Shown piece by piece: positions 25,435 through 33,583 of a DNA stretch of 64,000 nt. The stretch comes from GCA-003244245 sp052390115. Its GTDB lineage: Bacteria; Actinomycetota; Actinomycetes; Mycobacteriales; Pseudonocardiaceae. Numbering within the stretch: position 1 is the stretch's first letter; each line of letters begins with the position of its first letter. The position numbers were made by a program, and so were the translations under genes. The notes under the pieces were generated by a model, which saw nothing but the letters and a program-made list of their open reading frames with translations, made no database searches and was not told where the DNA came from. The stretch lies in contig JBQTHE010000053.1 in NCBI GenBank assembly GCA_052390115.1, positions 10,994 to 74,993 of the forward strand, given 5' to 3'.

Positions 25435-26172
25435 ATGGTAAGCAAGCCGCTGACGGTGTCGATCGTGGTGCCTGCACTCAATGAGGCAGCACACATCGAG
25501 GGCTGCCTGCGGCGGTTGCGCGGCGACTTCCCCGACTGCGAGCTGGTGGTGGTCGACGGCGGCAGCACCGATGAGACCTTCGACCTCGCGGCGCGGCACG
25601 CCCACACCGTCCGCAGCGCTGCCGGCCGCGCCACCCAGATGAACGCCGGAGCCGCGCTGACCACCGGTGACATCCTCTGGTTCATCCACGTGGACTGCCA
25701 GGTCCCTCCCGAGGCCCTCGCCTTGCTCCGGCGCGCGGTCGCCGACTCCGGCGTGGTCGGCGGCGGCCTGCAACTGAGATTCGACCAGCGCACCCTCGGG
25801 CTGGACTGCCTGGCGATCAGCTCCAACCAGCGGGCTCGCCGGCTGCACTGGATATTTGGCGACCAGGCGATGTTCGTCCGCCGTGACGTGTTCGAGGCGG
25901 TAGGTGGCTTCCCCGCGCTGCCGCTCATGGAGGATCTGGAAATGTCGCGCATCTTGCGGCGACGGGGTCGGCTTGTGGTGCTACCGGCCACCGTCACCGC
26001 CTCGGCTCGGCGGCTGATCGAGCAGGGGCCGTGGCGCATGACCGTGCTGATGCAGCTACTCAAGCTGCAGTATTTCCTCGGCGTCGATCCGGAGCGGATT
26101 CGCCGACGTTACGAAGTGGGCACCCGCCGCGGGCGTCGGCGCCGGTCGGCTACCACCCGGGCCCGGCAATAG
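25435..26172 (+). CDS. TIGR04283-type glycosyltransferase (rSAM/selenodomain-associated transferase 2)
   Basis: A 245-residue GT2 protein. SIVVPALNEAAHIEGCLRRL, ELVVVDGGSTDETFD, GRATQMNAGAALTTGDILW and FIHVDCQVPPEA, then FGDQAMFVRRDVFEAVGGFP and LMEDLEMSRILRRRGRL, are the characteristic blocks of TIGR04283. That family was named for co-occurrence with radical SAM/selenodomain proteins and is now also called an arsenosugar biosynthesis glycosyltransferase. The usual arsenic partners (ArsS, ArsM) are not in the window. The C-terminus is basic (RRGRRRRS). The start is ATG 25435. Confidence 0.85.
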   Translation: MVSKPLTVSIVVPALNEAAHIEGCLRRLRGDFPDCELVVVDGGSTDETFDLAARHAHTVRSAAGRATQMNAGAALTTGDILWFIHVDCQVPPEALALLRRAVADSGVVGGGLQLRFDQRTLGLDCLAISSNQRARRLHWIFGDQAMFVRRDVFEAVGGFPALPLMEDLEMSRILRRRGRLVVLPATVTASARRLIEQGPWRMTVLMQLLKLQYFLGVDPERIRRRYEVGTRRGRRRRSATTRARQ

Positions 26173-26195
26173 GACGGCAATAGGACACTGGCGTC

Positions 26196-27242
26196 ATGGC
26201 AGACGCACCACGGTTGTGGATGCGGCACGAGGTGCGACCCACCGAACGCCGCGCACCGATCGTGCCCGCGGACGTGCGGCTGCTCGTCGACGAAGGAATC
26301 CTGGTCACCGTCGAGGAGTCACCGCAGCGGGTGTTCCCGGTGGACGACTACGCCGCGGCGGGCTGCGCGGTAGCCCCGGCGGGCAGCTGGGTCGACGCAC
26401 CGGACGACGTATTCGTGGTCGGCCTCAAGGAGCTGCCGGATATCCCGGAGGCTCTGCGCCACCGGCACGTCTACTTCGGACACGCATACAAGGGCCAGGC
26501 GGCCGCGGCCGAGCTGCTCAGCCGGTTCGTCACGGGCGGTGGTGCGTTGCTCGACCTGGAGTATTTGACCGACGAGGCCGGGCATCGCCTGGCCGCGTTC
26601 GGGTACTGGGCCGGTTACGTCGGCGCCGGGCTGGCCGTGCTGCACCTGTGCGGGTCCCTGGAGACGCCGCTGCGCCCGCAGACCCGCGATGAGCTTGATG
26701 AGGCGCTTCGCTCCACGTCCGGCACTCCGACGGCGCTGGTGATCGGGGCGCTCGGCCGGTGCGGGCGGGGTGCCCGCGATGCGCTCGCGATGGCCGGCCT
26801 GGCCCCGACCTCCTGGTCTCTCGAGGAGACGCGAAACCTGGACAAGCCGGCGCTGCTGGCGCACGACATGCTGGTCAACACCGTGCTCAACACCCACCCG
26901 GTGGCGCCGTTCGTCACGGAGTCCGATTTGGACGATCCGGCGCGCAAGCTGCGGGTGCTGGCCGACGTCAGCTGCGACGTAACCTCGGACTGCAACGTGC
27001 TGCCGGTCTCCGATCGGATCACCGAGTGGGACGCGCCGGCGCGGCGCCTGCGCGAGGGCCACACCCCGGTCGATGTGATCGCCATCGACAACCTGCCGTC
27101 GCTGCTGCCGGCTGAGGCAAGCGCCGCCTTCTCCGCCGACCTGGTGCCGCACCTTCGGATGCTGGGCAACGAGGCCAGGCCGTGGCGACGCGCCCTGGAC
27201 CATTTCCACACCGCCACGAGGGGACTCCGGTCAGCGGGGTAG
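26196..27242 (+). CDS. Saccharopine dehydrogenase (NAD+, L-lysine-forming)-like
   Basis: A 348-residue protein like fungal Lys1 and its bacterial relatives. LWMRHEVRPTERRAPIVPAD is the N-terminal substrate-binding segment also seen in alanine dehydrogenase/Lys1, HVYFGHAYKGQ and LLDLEYLTDEAGHRLAAFGYWAGY are Lys1-type, and ALVIGALGRCGRGARDA is the nucleotide site. It would interconvert saccharopine with lysine and 2-oxoglutarate. It starts 23 bp after the TIGR04283 gene and may be co-transcribed. Its end overlaps the convergent quinone reductase gene by 12 bp. Lysine degradation or a secondary pathway is possible; the true substrate is not shown. Confidence 0.8.
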   Translation: MADAPRLWMRHEVRPTERRAPIVPADVRLLVDEGILVTVEESPQRVFPVDDYAAAGCAVAPAGSWVDAPDDVFVVGLKELPDIPEALRHRHVYFGHAYKGQAAAAELLSRFVTGGGALLDLEYLTDEAGHRLAAFGYWAGYVGAGLAVLHLCGSLETPLRPQTRDELDEALRSTSGTPTALVIGALGRCGRGARDALAMAGLAPTSWSLEETRNLDKPALLAHDMLVNTVLNTHPVAPFVTESDLDDPARKLRVLADVSCDVTSDCNVLPVSDRITEWDAPARRLREGHTPVDVIAIDNLPSLLPAEASAAFSADLVPHLRMLGNEARPWRRALDHFHTATRGLRSAG

Positions 27243-28205
27243 CAGCAGGAGCTTGCCGGTGGTGCGGCGGCCCTGCAGGTCCTGATGGGCGCGGCGGGCC
27301 TCGGCCAGCGGGTAGCGACCGCCGATGCTGATCCGCAGCGACCCGTCCTGGATTGCGTCGAACACCTCGCCTGCTCGCCAGGTGAGCTCGTCGCGGGTCG
27401 CGACATAGTGCGCCAGCATCGGGCGGGTGAGGAACACCGAGCCGGCCGAATTCAGCCGCATTGGGTCCACCGGGGGCACCCGCCCGCTGGCCGCGCCGTA
27501 GAGCGCGAGCATCCCGCGTGGACGAAGCGAGGCGAGGCTGGCGTCGAACGTCGACGCGCCAACCCCGTCGTAGACAGCGGCGACGCCTTGCCCGCCGGTC
27601 AACCGGCGGACCTCGCCGGCTACGTCGTCGATCTCGGTGTAGCGGATCACGTCCGCCGCTCCGGCCTCCCGAGCCAGCCGCTCTTTCTCCAGGGTGGATA
27701 CGGTCCCGATCACCCGGCCGCCACGGGCGGTGGCCAGCTGGGTGAGCAGCTGACCCATCCCGCCCGCCGCGGCGTGGACCAGTACGGTGTCGCCGGGCTG
27801 CACGGGGTGCACGGACACCGTGAGGTAGTGCGCGGTCATGCCCTGCAGCAGGCTGCCCGCTGCGGTCTCAATGTCCACGCCGTCGGGTACCGGCAGGGCC
27901 TGCTCGGCGGGCACCACGGCAAGGTCGGCGTAGCTGCCGAGGCTGGTCGCCCACGCCACCCGGTCACCGACCGCGATGCCGCCGGTGCCGGGGCCAACGG
28001 CGATAACGGTGCCGGCGCCCTCCGAACCGGGGATGAACGGCAGCGGGATCGGGTACGCGCCGCTGCGGAAGTAGGTGTCGATGTAGTTGACCCCGGCTGC
28101 GGCGAGCTCGACGAGCAGCTGGCCGGGGCCAGGCTCCGGGTCAGGTAGCTCAGCCAGCCGCAGGACCTCGGGACCGCCGGTCTCGGTGACCTGGATCGCG
28201 CGCAT
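27231..28205 (-). CDS. qor: NADPH:quinone oxidoreductase (zinc-free MDR family)
   Basis: A 324-residue medium-chain dehydrogenase of the QorA/zeta-crystallin type. MRAIQVTETGGPEVLRLAEL, AGVNYIDTYFRSGAYP, PGSEGAGTV and the NADPH-binding block VLVHAAAGGMGQLLTQLA are present, and the zinc-binding cysteines of alcohol dehydrogenases are absent. It reduces quinones or enals with NADPH. A qor gene at this place, between ctaB and the heme A synthase, is also known in mycobacteria. It lies 9 bp after the DUF885 gene. Confidence 0.92.
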   Translation of the reverse strand: MRAIQVTETGGPEVLRLAELPDPEPGPGQLLVELAAAGVNYIDTYFRSGAYPIPLPFIPGSEGAGTVIAVGPGTGGIAVGDRVAWATSLGSYADLAVVPAEQALPVPDGVDIETAAGSLLQGMTAHYLTVSVHPVQPGDTVLVHAAAGGMGQLLTQLATARGGRVIGTVSTLEKERLAREAGAADVIRYTEIDDVAGEVRRLTGGQGVAAVYDGVGASTFDASLASLRPRGMLALYGAASGRVPPVDPMRLNSAGSVFLTRPMLAHYVATRDELTWRAGEVFDAIQDGSLRISIGGRYPLAEARRAHQDLQGRRTTGKLLLLPR

Positions 28206-28214
28206 GGCGCCAGC

Positions 28215-29810
28215 CTACGAGCCGCCGGCCAAGGCCCTCCTGGCCAGCCCGAGCGGCAGGCACCCGGAACCGGCGAGGGTGTCGTGGAATCCCCGTAGGT
28301 CGCCGGTCCACTCCGTGCGCATGTGCTCGATCTCCAGGCACCCGGTCAGGTAGGAGGGAGCCTGGGTGGGCCAGGCGCAGTACCGGTCGACCTCGGCTTT
28401 GGCGGTGCCGGGGGACAGCGACGCACGGGTGGCCATGAATTCCTCGGCCTGTGCCGGGTCCATGTCCTCGCAGTGCAGGGCGGTGTCCACCACGATCCGG
28501 GCTGCCCGGAAGATCCGGGCTTCCAGGTGCGCGAGCTCGTGCGCCGGATCGGTGAAGTAGCCCTGCTGGCGCATCATGCCCTCGGCGTAGAGCGCCCAAC
28601 CCTCCGCGAAGTAGCTGCTGCGATGCACGGCCCGCACCGCCGGGGACCGGTCGGCCGACCAGGACAGCTGCCAGTGATGCCCGGGGTAGGCCTCATGCAC
28701 GGCGATGGTGGGCAACTGCGCGCGGGCGTTGGTGCGCAGCCGCTGGGTGATCTGCTCGTCGGTGGCGCCGTCCGGGGTGAAGGGCACGAAGAAGTGGCCG
28801 GTGCGGGATCGGGTCAGTGCAGGCGGCTGCAGGTAGGAGGCCACCGCGAGGATCGGGCGTTGGAAGGCCGGTGCCGGCACTACCCGGCACTGCTCGCCTT
28901 CGGCGAAAGTCACCAGTTCGCGGTCGGCGAGGAAGGCCCGGGCCCGCGCGGTCTCGGCCTCGTACTCCGCGCGCATCGCCTGCAACGTGGGCGGGTGGTC
29001 GTCCTGCAGGGCTTCCATGGTGGCTCGCCAGTCGGCGCTGCCGCCGGGCACCTGGACTGCCAGCTCCCGCATCTGCGCATCGAGGGTGTCCCAGGCCGCG
29101 ACGCCCCGGCGGTGCAGCTCGGCTGCTCCGTGGCCAAGCAGCTCTCGCTGTTGTAATAGCGCTGAGTAGAGGGTCTCGCCTGTTCGCCAGTCGCCGGTGG
29201 CGCGATCAGCGAAGTCGGTGAGGAAATCGGTGGTCTCCTCGAACGCCTGCACCGCAGGTCCGGCCGCGTTCACCAGGCGCGCCCGCAGCTCCGGGTCGGT
29301 GACCTCGGCGGGCAGCGAGTCGCGAAGAAACGCCGGCCCGGCGGCGGCCTGCCCGACAGCCCGGCGCACTATCCGCGGCGCGGCCAGCCCGGCGTCCAGG
29401 TTCGCCCGGCACGACGCCAGCACCGCGGGCAGCTCCGTGAGCCGGGACACTGCCGCGTCCACCAGCTCCGGCTCCGGGTGTAGCCGGTGCAGGAACGGCA
29501 GCAGCAAACCGGCGAACACGGGGGTGAGATACACCGACGGGTCGCGCCGCCAGGCAGGCCACCCGGCTAGCAGCAGCTCTCCCCGCAGCGTCGAGACGAC
29601 GAGGTCCCGATCGATCCCGTCCTGCTCAGCCTCGAACCGGGCCAGCCACGTCGTGGCCTCCCGCATGTGGTTATCGAAGGCGGCGGCGCTGAAGTCGCCG
29701 AGCCGGTGGGAGTACCCGGGGGCGCCGAGCGCGTCCGCGTGCACCGGGTTCCGGTCGAAGTACCAGTCGAGGTAGGCGGCGATCTGGCCGGGCTCAGGAT
29801 CGTGGCTCAC
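28215..29810 (-). CDS. DUF885 family protein (putative metallopeptidase)
   Basis: A 531-residue protein of the DUF885 family. The hallmark is HEAYPGHHW at roughly two thirds of the length, a variant HExxxH-type metal-binding motif that suggests peptidase activity, with an acidic partner region after it (HELAHLEARI). Mostly helical, no signal peptide, so probably cytoplasmic. It starts 11 bp after the stop of the heme A synthase gene, so both are on one transcript. Biological substrates of the family are not established. Confidence 0.85.
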   Translation of the reverse strand: MSHDPEPGQIAAYLDWYFDRNPVHADALGAPGYSHRLGDFSAAAFDNHMREATTWLARFEAEQDGIDRDLVVSTLRGELLLAGWPAWRRDPSVYLTPVFAGLLLPFLHRLHPEPELVDAAVSRLTELPAVLASCRANLDAGLAAPRIVRRAVGQAAAGPAFLRDSLPAEVTDPELRARLVNAAGPAVQAFEETTDFLTDFADRATGDWRTGETLYSALLQQRELLGHGAAELHRRGVAAWDTLDAQMRELAVQVPGGSADWRATMEALQDDHPPTLQAMRAEYEAETARARAFLADRELVTFAEGEQCRVVPAPAFQRPILAVASYLQPPALTRSRTGHFFVPFTPDGATDEQITQRLRTNARAQLPTIAVHEAYPGHHWQLSWSADRSPAVRAVHRSSYFAEGWALYAEGMMRQQGYFTDPAHELAHLEARIFRAARIVVDTALHCEDMDPAQAEEFMATRASLSPGTAKAEVDRYCAWPTQAPSYLTGCLEIEHMRTEWTGDLRGFHDTLAGSGCLPLGLARRALAGGS

Positions 29811-29821
29811 GACTCTCGAAA

Positions 29822-30796
29822 CTATCCCAACCTTTGCGCCGGTCGGGACTCCCTCGCCGCTGGATCACCGGCGTGCGGTGCCGGCAGGGGCACGTGGTCG
29901 CGGATCCGGCAGCTCGTCCAGAACGCGGCCATCGCCACGACCACCAAGCCAGCACCTAGGACGTGCAGCGCGACCAGTGCTTCGGGCACCCCGGTGAGGT
30001 ACTGCACGAGACCCAGCGTGCCCTGGGCGAGCACCACGCCGACCAGCACTGTGTAGTACCGCCAGGTGCGAGCCGGCACACCCACCGCCCGCAGCGCGAA
30101 ACCCAGACCGGCGAGCAATCCGAGGAAGCCGACGAGCAGATCGGCGTGCAGCTGCGCCATTGCCGGGACACCAACCGCGAGCCGGGGAGTAGCGGTGTCG
30201 CCGGCGTGCGGCCCCGCTGCGGTCACCAGCGTCCCGGCGATCAGCAGCGCCGCTAGTACTGCAGTGGAGATGCCCAGCAAGCCGCGTAGCGCGCCAGGTA
30301 GGTGCCAGTGCGGCGGGGCGTCGCCCTCAGCGAAGGCCGCGACCAGCAGCACCGCCAGCCACACCAGCACCATCGACACGAGAAAGTGCGCCGCGACGGT
30401 CCACCACGCCAGCCCGGTCAGGACCGTGATGCCGCCGAGGACGGCCTGCAACGCGACACCGAGTGGCATCGTCGCCGCCAGCAGTACCAGCCGCCGGCGC
30501 CGGGGCCGGACCAGCAGCGCGACCACCAGGCAGGCCAGCCCGACCAGACCGACCAGGCCGGTGAGCAGGCGATTGCCGAACTCGATCCACTGATTGAGTG
30601 CGGCGACGTCCGGATGTGGTTCCGGCACCAGGCTGCCCGGGAAGCACTGCGGCCAGGTCGGGCAGCCCAACCCTGAGCCGGTCACCCGCACCACTGAGCC
30701 GGTTACCGCGATGCCCCCCTGGGTGATCACCGCAGCGATCGCCGTAGCCCGCGACAGGCCGGCCAGCGGGCGCGTCGGGGAGGCTGCGGCAGGCAC
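29822..30796 (-). CDS. ctaA: Heme A synthase (COX15/CtaA)
   Basis: An approximately 324-residue membrane protein that oxidises heme O to heme A, the step after CtaB. TQGGIAVTGSVVRVTGSGLGCPTWPQCFPG is the family signature (in pieces: GGIAVTGSVVRVTGSGLGC, then PTWPQCFPG), with the Cys pair in the first extracellular loop. About eight helices follow, and helix histidines (AAHFLVSM, VALHVLGAG) are the expected heme ligands. The start is unclear: I used GTG 30796; the frame is open to 30940 with a Ser/Ala-rich stretch. Confidence 0.88.
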   Translation of the reverse strand: MPAAASPTRPLAGLSRATAIAAVITQGGIAVTGSVVRVTGSGLGCPTWPQCFPGSLVPEPHPDVAALNQWIEFGNRLLTGLVGLVGLACLVVALLVRPRRRRLVLLAATMPLGVALQAVLGGITVLTGLAWWTVAAHFLVSMVLVWLAVLLVAAFAEGDAPPHWHLPGALRGLLGISTAVLAALLIAGTLVTAAGPHAGDTATPRLAVGVPAMAQLHADLLVGFLGLLAGLGFALRAVGVPARTWRYYTVLVGVVLAQGTLGLVQYLTGVPEALVALHVLGAGLVVVAMAAFWTSCRIRDHVPLPAPHAGDPAARESRPAQRLG

Positions 30797-30889
30797 AGCT
30801 GAGATGGTAGGTATCCGCCGCGCCTGCCCTCCCTCGGGTACGTCGGCTTGCTGAGGAGAGTTCGTCTCCTGTGCCGTCGAAGCGGCAGC

Positions 30890-31126
30890 TACCCCATCGG
30901 TGAGTACCAACCGGCGATGGTTCCCGCCCGATGCCAGCAATGCCGGTCTCGGGGCTTTCGGTTATTGGACGACGAGTTCGTGTTCGTCGAGTCGCTGGCT
31001 GGAGAGCAGTTGCTGAGTACTTCGGAGCAGGCCCGGCCCATCCTCGAAGCGTTTCGAGACGCTCCGCGCTTCGTCGACTACAGGGCCGGATGCCGTGGCC
31101 TGTCGAGCGTGCCGCGACTGAGCTGA
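30890..31126 (+). pseudogene. Possible remnant of a DUF5753-type regulator
   Basis: A short open stretch encodes RGFRLLDDEFVFVESLAGEQ followed by LLSTSEQARPILEAFRDA, which looks like the end of the DUF5753 domain (the vYvEsLaG...y..F..L pattern) found after XRE domains in actinobacterial regulators. No helix-turn-helix or good start precedes it and the tail diverges. It is either a decayed gene or a chance similarity. Confidence 0.25.
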
Positions 31127-31171
31127 GGAAATGAAAACGGTGCTGGCTCAGCCGCGACGACGCGGATCGGC

Positions 31172-31339
31172 TTAGTGTCGGATGATTTTCCACTTCTTGT
31201 AGTCCCGATACTTGTCCTTGCCCGCCCAGACGTTGTGCATGTCCCGCCGGGCACGAAGGCGCTCCGCTCGCCATCGGCCGAGGGTCATGCCGCCACCGAT
31301 ACCGAGGATGATCAACCAAAGCATCATGTTGTTGTCCAT
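31172..31339 (-). CDS. Small single-pass membrane protein (55 aa)
   Basis: A 55-residue protein starting MDNNMMLWLIILGIGGG: one N-terminal membrane helix (residues ~5-20), followed by a strongly basic, tyrosine- and lysine-containing tail (RAERLRARRDMHNVW...KDKYRDYKKWK). I know no family. The ATG at 31339 is favoured; the frame upstream has no membrane signal. Small membrane proteins like this are often regulators of larger membrane complexes, but no partner is visible. Confidence 0.5.
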   Translation of the reverse strand: MDNNMMLWLIILGIGGGMTLGRWRAERLRARRDMHNVWAGKDKYRDYKKWKIIRH

Positions 31340-31742
31340 AACGGAATGTATATCGGTCCCGTCACCGACCGTAGTGCTTAGTGGACAGCGACGCGCCGTG
31401 CACGATCGGGGGGACACGCAGGGGGAGAATGACCTGACGCAGAACGACAGCCGGGAGCTGTGAGAACTCCCGGCAATCTACTAACCAAATACGCGGACCT
31501 GATCGTCCTTGGCACGTATTTGGCTCGCCACCAATGGCAGAAGTGTACGACACACCTGCCGGGTCCGTCCGCCAGGTAGTCGAGGTCAGCGTGTCGAGAG
31601 ACACGGAGGACTCCATGAGCCACAACGGGATCTGCGTGCAACGCCCCGACGCCTCCGCGCCGTCCTATACGAGCGCCTGGGCTCAGTAGTGGTCGCTGAG
31701 CTGATCTTCGCGACGCTCCCGGCCAACTAGCCCGCCGGATCG
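31340..31742. other. Intergenic region with two small hairpins
   Basis: No gene is supported in these ~400 bp. GCCGGGAG (31450-31457) can pair with CTCCCGGC (31467-31474), and CCAAATACG (31485-31493) with CGTATTTGG (31515-31523). Either could be a terminator or a leader structure of the small membrane protein gene. Confidence 0.4.
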
Positions 31743-31824
31743 GGGCGAACAGCTCTCCTGTTCCCGAACTCAACAGGAGAGCTGTTCGCCCGGCCCCGGA
31801 CAGCTCTCCTGTTGAGTTCGGGAA
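31743..31824. repeat. Hairpin element with mutually exclusive stems, copy 1
   Basis: Three arms compete. The first arm (31743-31762, containing CGAACAGCTCTCCTGTT) pairs with 31772-31791 over 20 bp with a 9-nt loop. Alternatively 31761-31785 (containing CCCGAACTCAACAGGAG) pairs perfectly over 25 bp with 31800-31824. The 25-bp form has the same arms and the same 14-nt spacer as the element at 63921-63982. It lies 42 bp after the end of the ABC permease gene and may end that transcript. Confidence 0.7.
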
Positions 31825-31866
31825 CCGGAGGGTTGATCGCAAACCTGGAGGTTGGGGCCTGCGGGT

Positions 31867-32640
31867 TCAGGACAGGCGCAGGGTGCGGGCGGCAAGCGCG
31901 CCGGCGGCGGCGGCCCAGGTCAGTAGGATCCCCAGTGCGGCCCAGGGGGTAGCGCCCCGGACCAAGGCGGCGTGCAACCCCTCGGCCAGCGCGCCGGAGG
32001 GCAGCGCGGCGGCGAGCATCGACAACGGGCCGGGCAAGGCCCGCACCGACAGCACGATGCCGCCCGCCACGACGAGCAGCAGCCACACCGTGTTGGCGAC
32101 CGCGAGTACCACTTCGGCCCGCAGCACACCTCCGAGTAGCACCCCGAGCGCGCCGAACGCCGCCGTGCCGGCGAGGATCAGCAACGCGGCGGGCGCGATA
32201 CCTGCCGGCTCCGGGCGCCAGCCCAGCGCGGCGGCCACCACCCCGAGCACCACCAGCTGCACTGCCACCACCCCGAGCACCGCGAGCATCCGGCCGGTGA
32301 CCAGCGACCATCGCGGCAATGCCGTGGCGGCCAGCCGTTTGAGCACGCCGTAGCGGCGGTCGAAGCCCAGCGCGATGGCCTGCCCGGTGAAGGCGGTCGA
32401 CATCACCGCCAGCGCCAGAATGTGCGGGGTGACGTTGTCCACCCGTGGGCTGGGTACCGGCAACACCGTCAGCGCAGTGAGCCCGACCAGCAGCCCCAGC
32501 GGGATTAGCAGGGTGAGCAGGACCTGCTCGGCGTTGCGCAGGGTGAGGACGAATTCGGTGCGGGCCTGGGTGAGCAGCATCCGCGGCAGCCGGCCCCGGC
32601 CCGGTGCCGGTGTGAAGGTGCCGGGGGGAAATCGGGTCAC
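31867..32640 (-). CDS. ABC-2 type transporter permease
   Basis: A 257-residue membrane subunit with about six helices (LLTLLIPLGLLVGLTALTVL, LALAVMSTAFTGQAIALGF, VLGVVAVQLVVLGVVAAAL and others), typical of ABC-2 drug or lipid exporters. GTG 32640 overlaps the stop of the ATPase gene (GTGA), so subunits are co-translated. The first transmembrane block is preceded by MLLTQARTEFVLTLRN, the amphipathic connecting helix of the family. The substrate is unknown. In mycobacteria an ABC transporter also lies beside mptB. Confidence 0.88.
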   Translation of the reverse strand: MTRFPPGTFTPAPGRGRLPRMLLTQARTEFVLTLRNAEQVLLTLLIPLGLLVGLTALTVLPVPSPRVDNVTPHILALAVMSTAFTGQAIALGFDRRYGVLKRLAATALPRWSLVTGRMLAVLGVVAVQLVVLGVVAAALGWRPEPAGIAPAALLILAGTAAFGALGVLLGGVLRAEVVLAVANTVWLLLVVAGGIVLSVRALPGPLSMLAAALPSGALAEGLHAALVRGATPWAALGILLTWAAAAGALAARTLRLS

Positions 32641-33578
32641 GACCGGAGTTCCCGCCCGGTGAGCTCGAGGAAGACGTCCTCCAGGCTGCGCCGGTCCACC
32701 CGCAGGTCCTCGGCGAACACACCCTGCTGGGCGCACCACGCCGTCACGGTGGCCATCACCTGCGGGTCGATCCCGCCCTCGACCAGGTACCCGCCGGGAC
32801 GGGGTTCACTGGCCCGGCACCCCTCGGGTAGTGCGCTGGACAGCAGGCCGAGGTCCAGACCGGGCCTGGCCGCGAACCGCAGTTGCCGTTGCGCGCCTGC
32901 GGTGGTCAGCTCTGCGGGGCTGCCCTGAGCGACCACCCGGCCATGGTCGATGATCACCACTTGGTCGGCCAGCGCCTCGGCCTCCTCCATCAGGTGCGTG
33001 GTGAACAGCACGCCGACGCCGTCCGCGCGCAGGCTTGCGACGATGTCCCAGACCAGCCGGCGGGCCTGCGGGTCCATCCCGGCGGTGGGCTCGTCGAGGA
33101 ACACCACCTCCGGCCGCCCGACCAGGGCACAGGCCAGTGCGAGGCGCTGCTGCTGGCCGCCGGACAGCCGTTTGTAGGGCACCCGGGCTACGGGTGCGAG
33201 TCCGAGCACGTCGAGCAGCCATCCGACGTCCAGCGGCCGGGCCGCACATACCGCGACCAGGCCGAGCATCTCGCCGGCTCGTACGCCCGGGTAGGCCCCG
33301 CCGCCCTGTGGCATCACCCCGATCCGGGGACGCAACGCTGCACCGTCGGCGATCGGGTCCAGTCCCAGCACGCGGACCACGCCGGCATCCGGGCGCAGGA
33401 ACCCCTCGCACACCTCCACCGTGGTGGTCTTGCCGGCACCGTTGGGCCCGAGCAGAGCCAGCACCGTGGCGGGCGGCATGCGCAGGTCGAGGCCGTTGAC
33501 AGCCTGGACGGCGCCGAAGGTGCGGACCAGACCGCAGACCTCGACGGCAGCCGGTGGCGCGGACGGGCTCACGTTCAC
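32637..33578 (-). CDS. ABC transporter ATP-binding protein
   Basis: A 313-residue ATPase with Walker A GPNGAGKTTT, Q-loop MPQGGGAYPG, signature LSGGQQQR, Walker B VVFLDEPTAGMDP and H-loop FTTHLMEEAE. The ~80-residue C-terminal domain is of the drug-exporter type (DRRSLEDVFLELTGREL). It starts at GTG 33578 (or 33572), 6 bp after the mptB stop, and overlaps the permease start. It powers an ABC-2 exporter whose cargo is unknown; the mptB link makes an envelope component plausible. Confidence 0.92.
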   Translation of the reverse strand: MNVSPSAPPAAVEVCGLVRTFGAVQAVNGLDLRMPPATVLALLGPNGAGKTTTVEVCEGFLRPDAGVVRVLGLDPIADGAALRPRIGVMPQGGGAYPGVRAGEMLGLVAVCAARPLDVGWLLDVLGLAPVARVPYKRLSGGQQQRLALACALVGRPEVVFLDEPTAGMDPQARRLVWDIVASLRADGVGVLFTTHLMEEAEALADQVVIIDHGRVVAQGSPAELTTAGAQRQLRFAARPGLDLGLLSSALPEGCRASEPRPGGYLVEGGIDPQVMATVTAWCAQQGVFAEDLRVDRRSLEDVFLELTGRELRS

Positions 33579-33583
33579 AGAGC

